Below the pieces are notes generated by a model. The model saw only the letters and a program-made list of their open reading frames with translations. It was not told where the DNA came from and did not search any database. The position numbers and the translations under genes were made by a program. Positions 5,590 to 7,219 of a stretch of DNA of 7,219 bases are shown here, one piece after another; position 1 is the stretch's first letter, and the number at the start of each line of letters is the position of its first letter. This DNA comes from an uncultured Oscillospiraceae bacterium (GTDB lineage: Bacteria; Bacillota; Clostridia; Oscillospirales; Oscillospiraceae): the NCBI GenBank assembly GCA_947630345.1, contig CANRHF010000097.1, positions 1 through 7,219 of the forward strand. Reading direction: 5' to 3'.

Positions 5590-5764
5590 CCGCCCTTTTG
5601 ATACCGATGGGGTAGATTGGAAATCGGTTTTCAGCGTCCCACCGGACGCCGCATCCTGCTCATGCCGGAAACAGGGCCCATTGGGAACCACCTTCTTTCT
5701 TTGTTCTGAGAATACTCTACCCCTGGAATATGAATAATGTGTGGACAGATCATGTCCAAACTGT
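5590..5764 (-). other. Long hsp20 leader/spacer with small dyads
   Basis: Between the SD hairpin and CIRCE I see no gene. It holds ACCGAT 5603-5608 pairing with ATCGGT 5623-5628, and GCGTCC 5634-5639 with GGACGC 5644-5649 around a CACC loop. TGGACA 5742-5747 pairs with TGTCCA 5753-5758 around five bases. No convincing promoter lies between CIRCE and hsp20 on this strand. A -10-like CATAAT at 5588-5583 lacks a -35, so the spacer is probably transcribed leader. Confidence 0.4.
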
Positions 5765-5769
5765 AAATT

Positions 5770-5796
5770 TTAGCACTCTATTAAATAGAGTGCTAA
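5770..5796 (-). promoter_or_regulatory. CIRCE operator (HrcA binding site) upstream of hsp20
   Basis: TTAGCACTC (5770-5778), nine bases, GAGTGCTAA (5788-5796) is a perfect match to the CIRCE consensus. The symmetry continues through the spacer and three or more bases outside, so 5765-5801 is one perfect 37-base palindrome around A5783. HrcA represses from CIRCE in the absence of heat stress. On the - strand a TAAAAT (5772-5767) in the distal arm could be the -10, with a weak TTAGCA 18 bases before it, so HrcA would sit on the promoter. The palindrome begins one base after the stop of the upstream gene and may also act as its terminator. Confidence 0.95.
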
Positions 5797-5802
5797 AATT
5801 TC

Positions 5803-6546
5803 TTATTTCGCCGCCTCCTCCACGCACCCCAGGGCGTTCAGGGTCCTGGGGTAGCCGATATAGGGCAGGCACTGGGTCAGCACCTGGATGAGGAACCGTT
5901 TGTCGTTGCCGATCCGCAGATTGGCCTTGGCGTGGCTCACCAGCTGGGGCTCGCAGCCCCCCAGGGCCGCCAGGAAGCAGAAAGTGATCATCTCCCGCTG
6001 CCGGTAGTCCATGCCCCGGCGGGTGTAGTAGTCCCCGAAGCAGTTGGCCGCCAGGAAATACCGGATGTGGCGGCTCTCCTCCGGGCCGGAGCGGTAAAAG
6101 TCCCGCATTTGCTCCCCGAAGATGTCCACCTGGGCCTGGGTGCCCGCCTCCCGGCGGGTGGCGGGGGTAGTGGTGGACTGGTTGGGCAGGGGCAGGGAGA
6201 TGCCCCGGGCGGCAAAGACCTGGTTGGTGATCCGCAGGAAGGGGTACACCCGCCCGATCCCCAGATAGGCGGCGGCCTGGTAGACCGTCTCCTTCACCTC
6301 CACCGGCGTGACGCCCACGTTCAGGGCGGCGGGCAGCATCCGCCGGAACTCCTCCTCCCCCTGGCAGCCCAGCAGCGCCGCCAGGATGGCCAGGAACCGG
6401 GTCCGGGCGGGAAGCTCATCCTGATTGATCACCTGATCGAATACAAAATCATCAAACAGCCGGGTAAATTCCGGGTCGGTCTGGGCAAATTCCGAGACGT
6501 AGCCGGGGAGCATTCTCTCCCGGTAATCCTGAGAAAACTGAGACAT
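5803..6546 (-). CDS. Carboxymuconolactone decarboxylase family protein, two tandem domains
   Basis: 247 residues made of two CMD-like helical repeats. The first is at about 40-115 (ARTRFLAILAALLGCQG, then ALNVGVTPVEVKETVYQAAAYLGIGRVYPFL), the second at about 170-240 (REMITFCFLAALGGCEPQLVSH, ending LPYIGYPRTLNALG). The second keeps C198 and H205. The first has C61 but no matching His, and neither has the C-x2-C redox pair of AhpD peroxidases. Substrate and reaction are therefore unknown; the family includes decarboxylases, AhpD-like reductases and many uncharacterised proteins. No aromatic degradation genes are nearby. The start is ATG at 6546-6544, nine bases after GGAGG. It has its own promoter and stands apart from hsp20, with the CIRCE palindrome right after its stop. 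Confidence 0.92.
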   Translation of the reverse strand: MSQFSQDYRERMLPGYVSEFAQTDPEFTRLFDDFVFDQVINQDELPARTRFLAILAALLGCQGEEEFRRMLPAALNVGVTPVEVKETVYQAAAYLGIGRVYPFLRITNQVFAARGISLPLPNQSTTTPATRREAGTQAQVDIFGEQMRDFYRSGPEESRHIRYFLAANCFGDYYTRRGMDYRQREMITFCFLAALGGCEPQLVSHAKANLRIGNDKRFLIQVLTQCLPYIGYPRTLNALGCVEEAAK

Positions 6547-6593
6547 GGCGCGAATCCTCCTTTTCGGGCATGGCCCGCTCCAAAATACACCTT

Positions 6594-6622
6594 ATTATAG
6601 CGCCGCCGGGCGCGGTTCGCAA
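6594..6622 (-). promoter_or_regulatory. Promoter of the CMD-family gene
   Basis: On the - strand TTGCGA (6622-6617), 17 bases, and TATAAT (6599-6594). The -10 is perfect and the -35 matches 4 of 6. The start would be near 6587, giving a leader of about 40 nt before the ATG at 6546. Confidence 0.75.
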
Positions 6623-6625
6623 CCG
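6613..6625. promoter_or_regulatory. Short dyad covering the -35 of the CMD promoter
   Basis: CGGTT-CGC-AACCG is a perfect 5-bp inverted repeat that overlaps the -35 element. It could be a regulator site, but 13 bases is short and chance is possible. No regulator gene is adjacent. Confidence 0.3.
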
Positions 6626-6655
6626 TTCAGGCAAATTTTTTCCGGGTTTTTAAAT

Positions 6656-6683
6656 GCTCCGGCGGGAAAGATCCCGCCGGAGC
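6656..6683 (-). terminator. Terminator after the GH3 gene
   Basis: GCTCCGGCGGGA (6656-6667) and TCCCGCCGGAGC (6672-6683) form a perfect 12-bp stem around a four-base loop. On the - strand it starts eight bases after the stop of the GH3 gene and is followed by ATTTAAAAA, a short T tract. It separates that gene from the CMD promoter. Confidence 0.8.
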
Positions 6684-6691
6684 CGCTGAAA

Positions 6692-7219
6692 TTAGGTTTT
6701 CTGTTCCTTCAGTTCCTTGGGCTTCTGGGCGGCGCGGTACTGCTTCCGGTAGGCCCGGAAATCCTTGTAGGCATCGCCGCGGCGGAATTTCAGGCTCCTG
6801 AGGGTCCAGAAGCAGCCGCAGACCAGGCATCCCGCCAAAACCAAGTAGAACAGCACCGTCACCACGGTAATGCTTCCCGGCGTCAGAATCTTGATGGTGG
6901 TGTCCTTCCCCACCCCGTTCATGGCGGTGGAGTTGGCCAGGGCGTAGAGATCGTGGTGGCAGGCCTCCCGCATGGCGGCGACCACCGTGGCGTCCTGGCT
7001 GTATTTGGGCAGCTGGTTCGTGATGATGAAGGTCATCATGGAGTCATAGGTGGAGACGCCCGCCAGGACCCCGTCCACGCCGCTGATGTAATCGGACAGG
7101 ACGTTATCCGTGATAATCAGGCCCTGGCAGCCCCATTCGTCCCGGAGGACGCCGTTGATCAGCTGGCCGTTGGCGCCGGACCAGGTGCAGCCCCAGCGGG
7201 TGTAGGCCGTCATAACGCC
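6692..7219 (-). CDS. C-terminal part of a membrane-anchored glycoside hydrolase family 3 protein
   Basis: The gene enters from the right edge; 176 codons are visible and the true start is outside. The first part (GVMTAYTRWG, then LINGVLRDEWGCQGLIITDN) matches the end of the GH3 catalytic barrel, with the nucleophile Asp in ITDN at 7108-7106. The family more often has TDW here. There is no room for the usual C-terminal GH3 domain after it. Only about 75 residues follow, including VVAAMREACHHDLYALANSTAMNG. This fits the permuted GH3 layout of ruminal and gut clostridia, in which the other domain comes first. A transmembrane helix (about ITVVTVLFYLVLAGCLVCGCFW) and a basic cytoplasmic tail end the protein, so it is probably anchored with the enzyme outside the cell. 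Substrate is unknown; beta-glucosidase-like activity is the family default. Confidence 0.85.
   Translation of the reverse strand, partial: GVMTAYTRWGCTWSGANGQLINGVLRDEWGCQGLIITDNVLSDYISGVDGVLAGVSTYDSMMTFIITNQLPKYSQDATVVAAMREACHHDLYALANSTAMNGVGKDTTIKILTPGSITVVTVLFYLVLAGCLVCGCFWTLRSLKFRRGDAYKDFRAYRKQYRAAQKPKELKEQKT

Noticed and set aside
5932..6600. Open frame on + opposite the CMD-family gene
   Set aside because: It is low-complexity Gly/His/Pro/Leu-rich antisense sequence with no ribosome site, and the - strand gene there has clear domains and a promoter.

Overview
The window looks like a chromosomal segment of a GC-rich, anaerobic, gut-type Firmicute, most likely in the Oscillospiraceae/Ruminococcaceae. 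The grounds are strong GGAGG ribosome sites, sigma-A promoters of the TTGACA-N17-TATAAT type, a CIRCE/HrcA operator, an oxygen-sensitive Fe-S cysteine desulfidase, and a GH3 protein of the permuted kind known from ruminal and gut clostridia. This is an inference from gene content; nothing in the window fixes the genus. There are no tRNA, rRNA, CRISPR, insertion-sequence or phage signs, and coding style is uniform.

Layout. Positions 1-293 hold the end (or all) of an unrecognised membrane protein on +, followed by a hairpin terminator. A near-consensus promoter at 446-474 then drives a 130-nt leader and a three-gene + operon. The genes are mgtE (magnesium channel/transporter, TTG start), a CrtO-type acyltransferase-like small membrane protein, and an unrecognised polytopic membrane protein. 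The last two are coupled by a 4-nt overlap. The leader holds a possible 28-codon upstream ORF with its own ribosome site, and two mutually exclusive RNA folds. A perfect 30-bp palindrome (2981-3010) ends this operon and the convergent DUF2284 gene on -.

A divergent promoter region (3543-3737) separates the DUF2284 cysteine-rich protein (-) from an L-cysteine desulfidase/UPF0597 enzyme (+). The next terminator (5031-5068) has its best form on the - strand, where it ends an Hsp20 small heat-shock gene. Upstream of hsp20 is a 246-bp gap. It contains a perfect CIRCE box inside a 37-bp palindrome, several small dyads, and an AU-rich hairpin that would hold the hsp20 Shine-Dalgarno and AUG. A carboxymuconolactone-decarboxylase-family gene (-) lies just behind, with its own TTGCGA-N17-TATAAT promoter. 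The right edge is the C-terminal part of a membrane-anchored GH3 protein (-).

The genes do not form one pathway. The region reads as ordinary housekeeping and stress loci. The points most worth a second look are regulatory: the mgtE leader, and the apparent two-layer control of hsp20 (HrcA/CIRCE plus a possible RNA thermometer). I see no convincing evidence for a wholly new multi-gene system.
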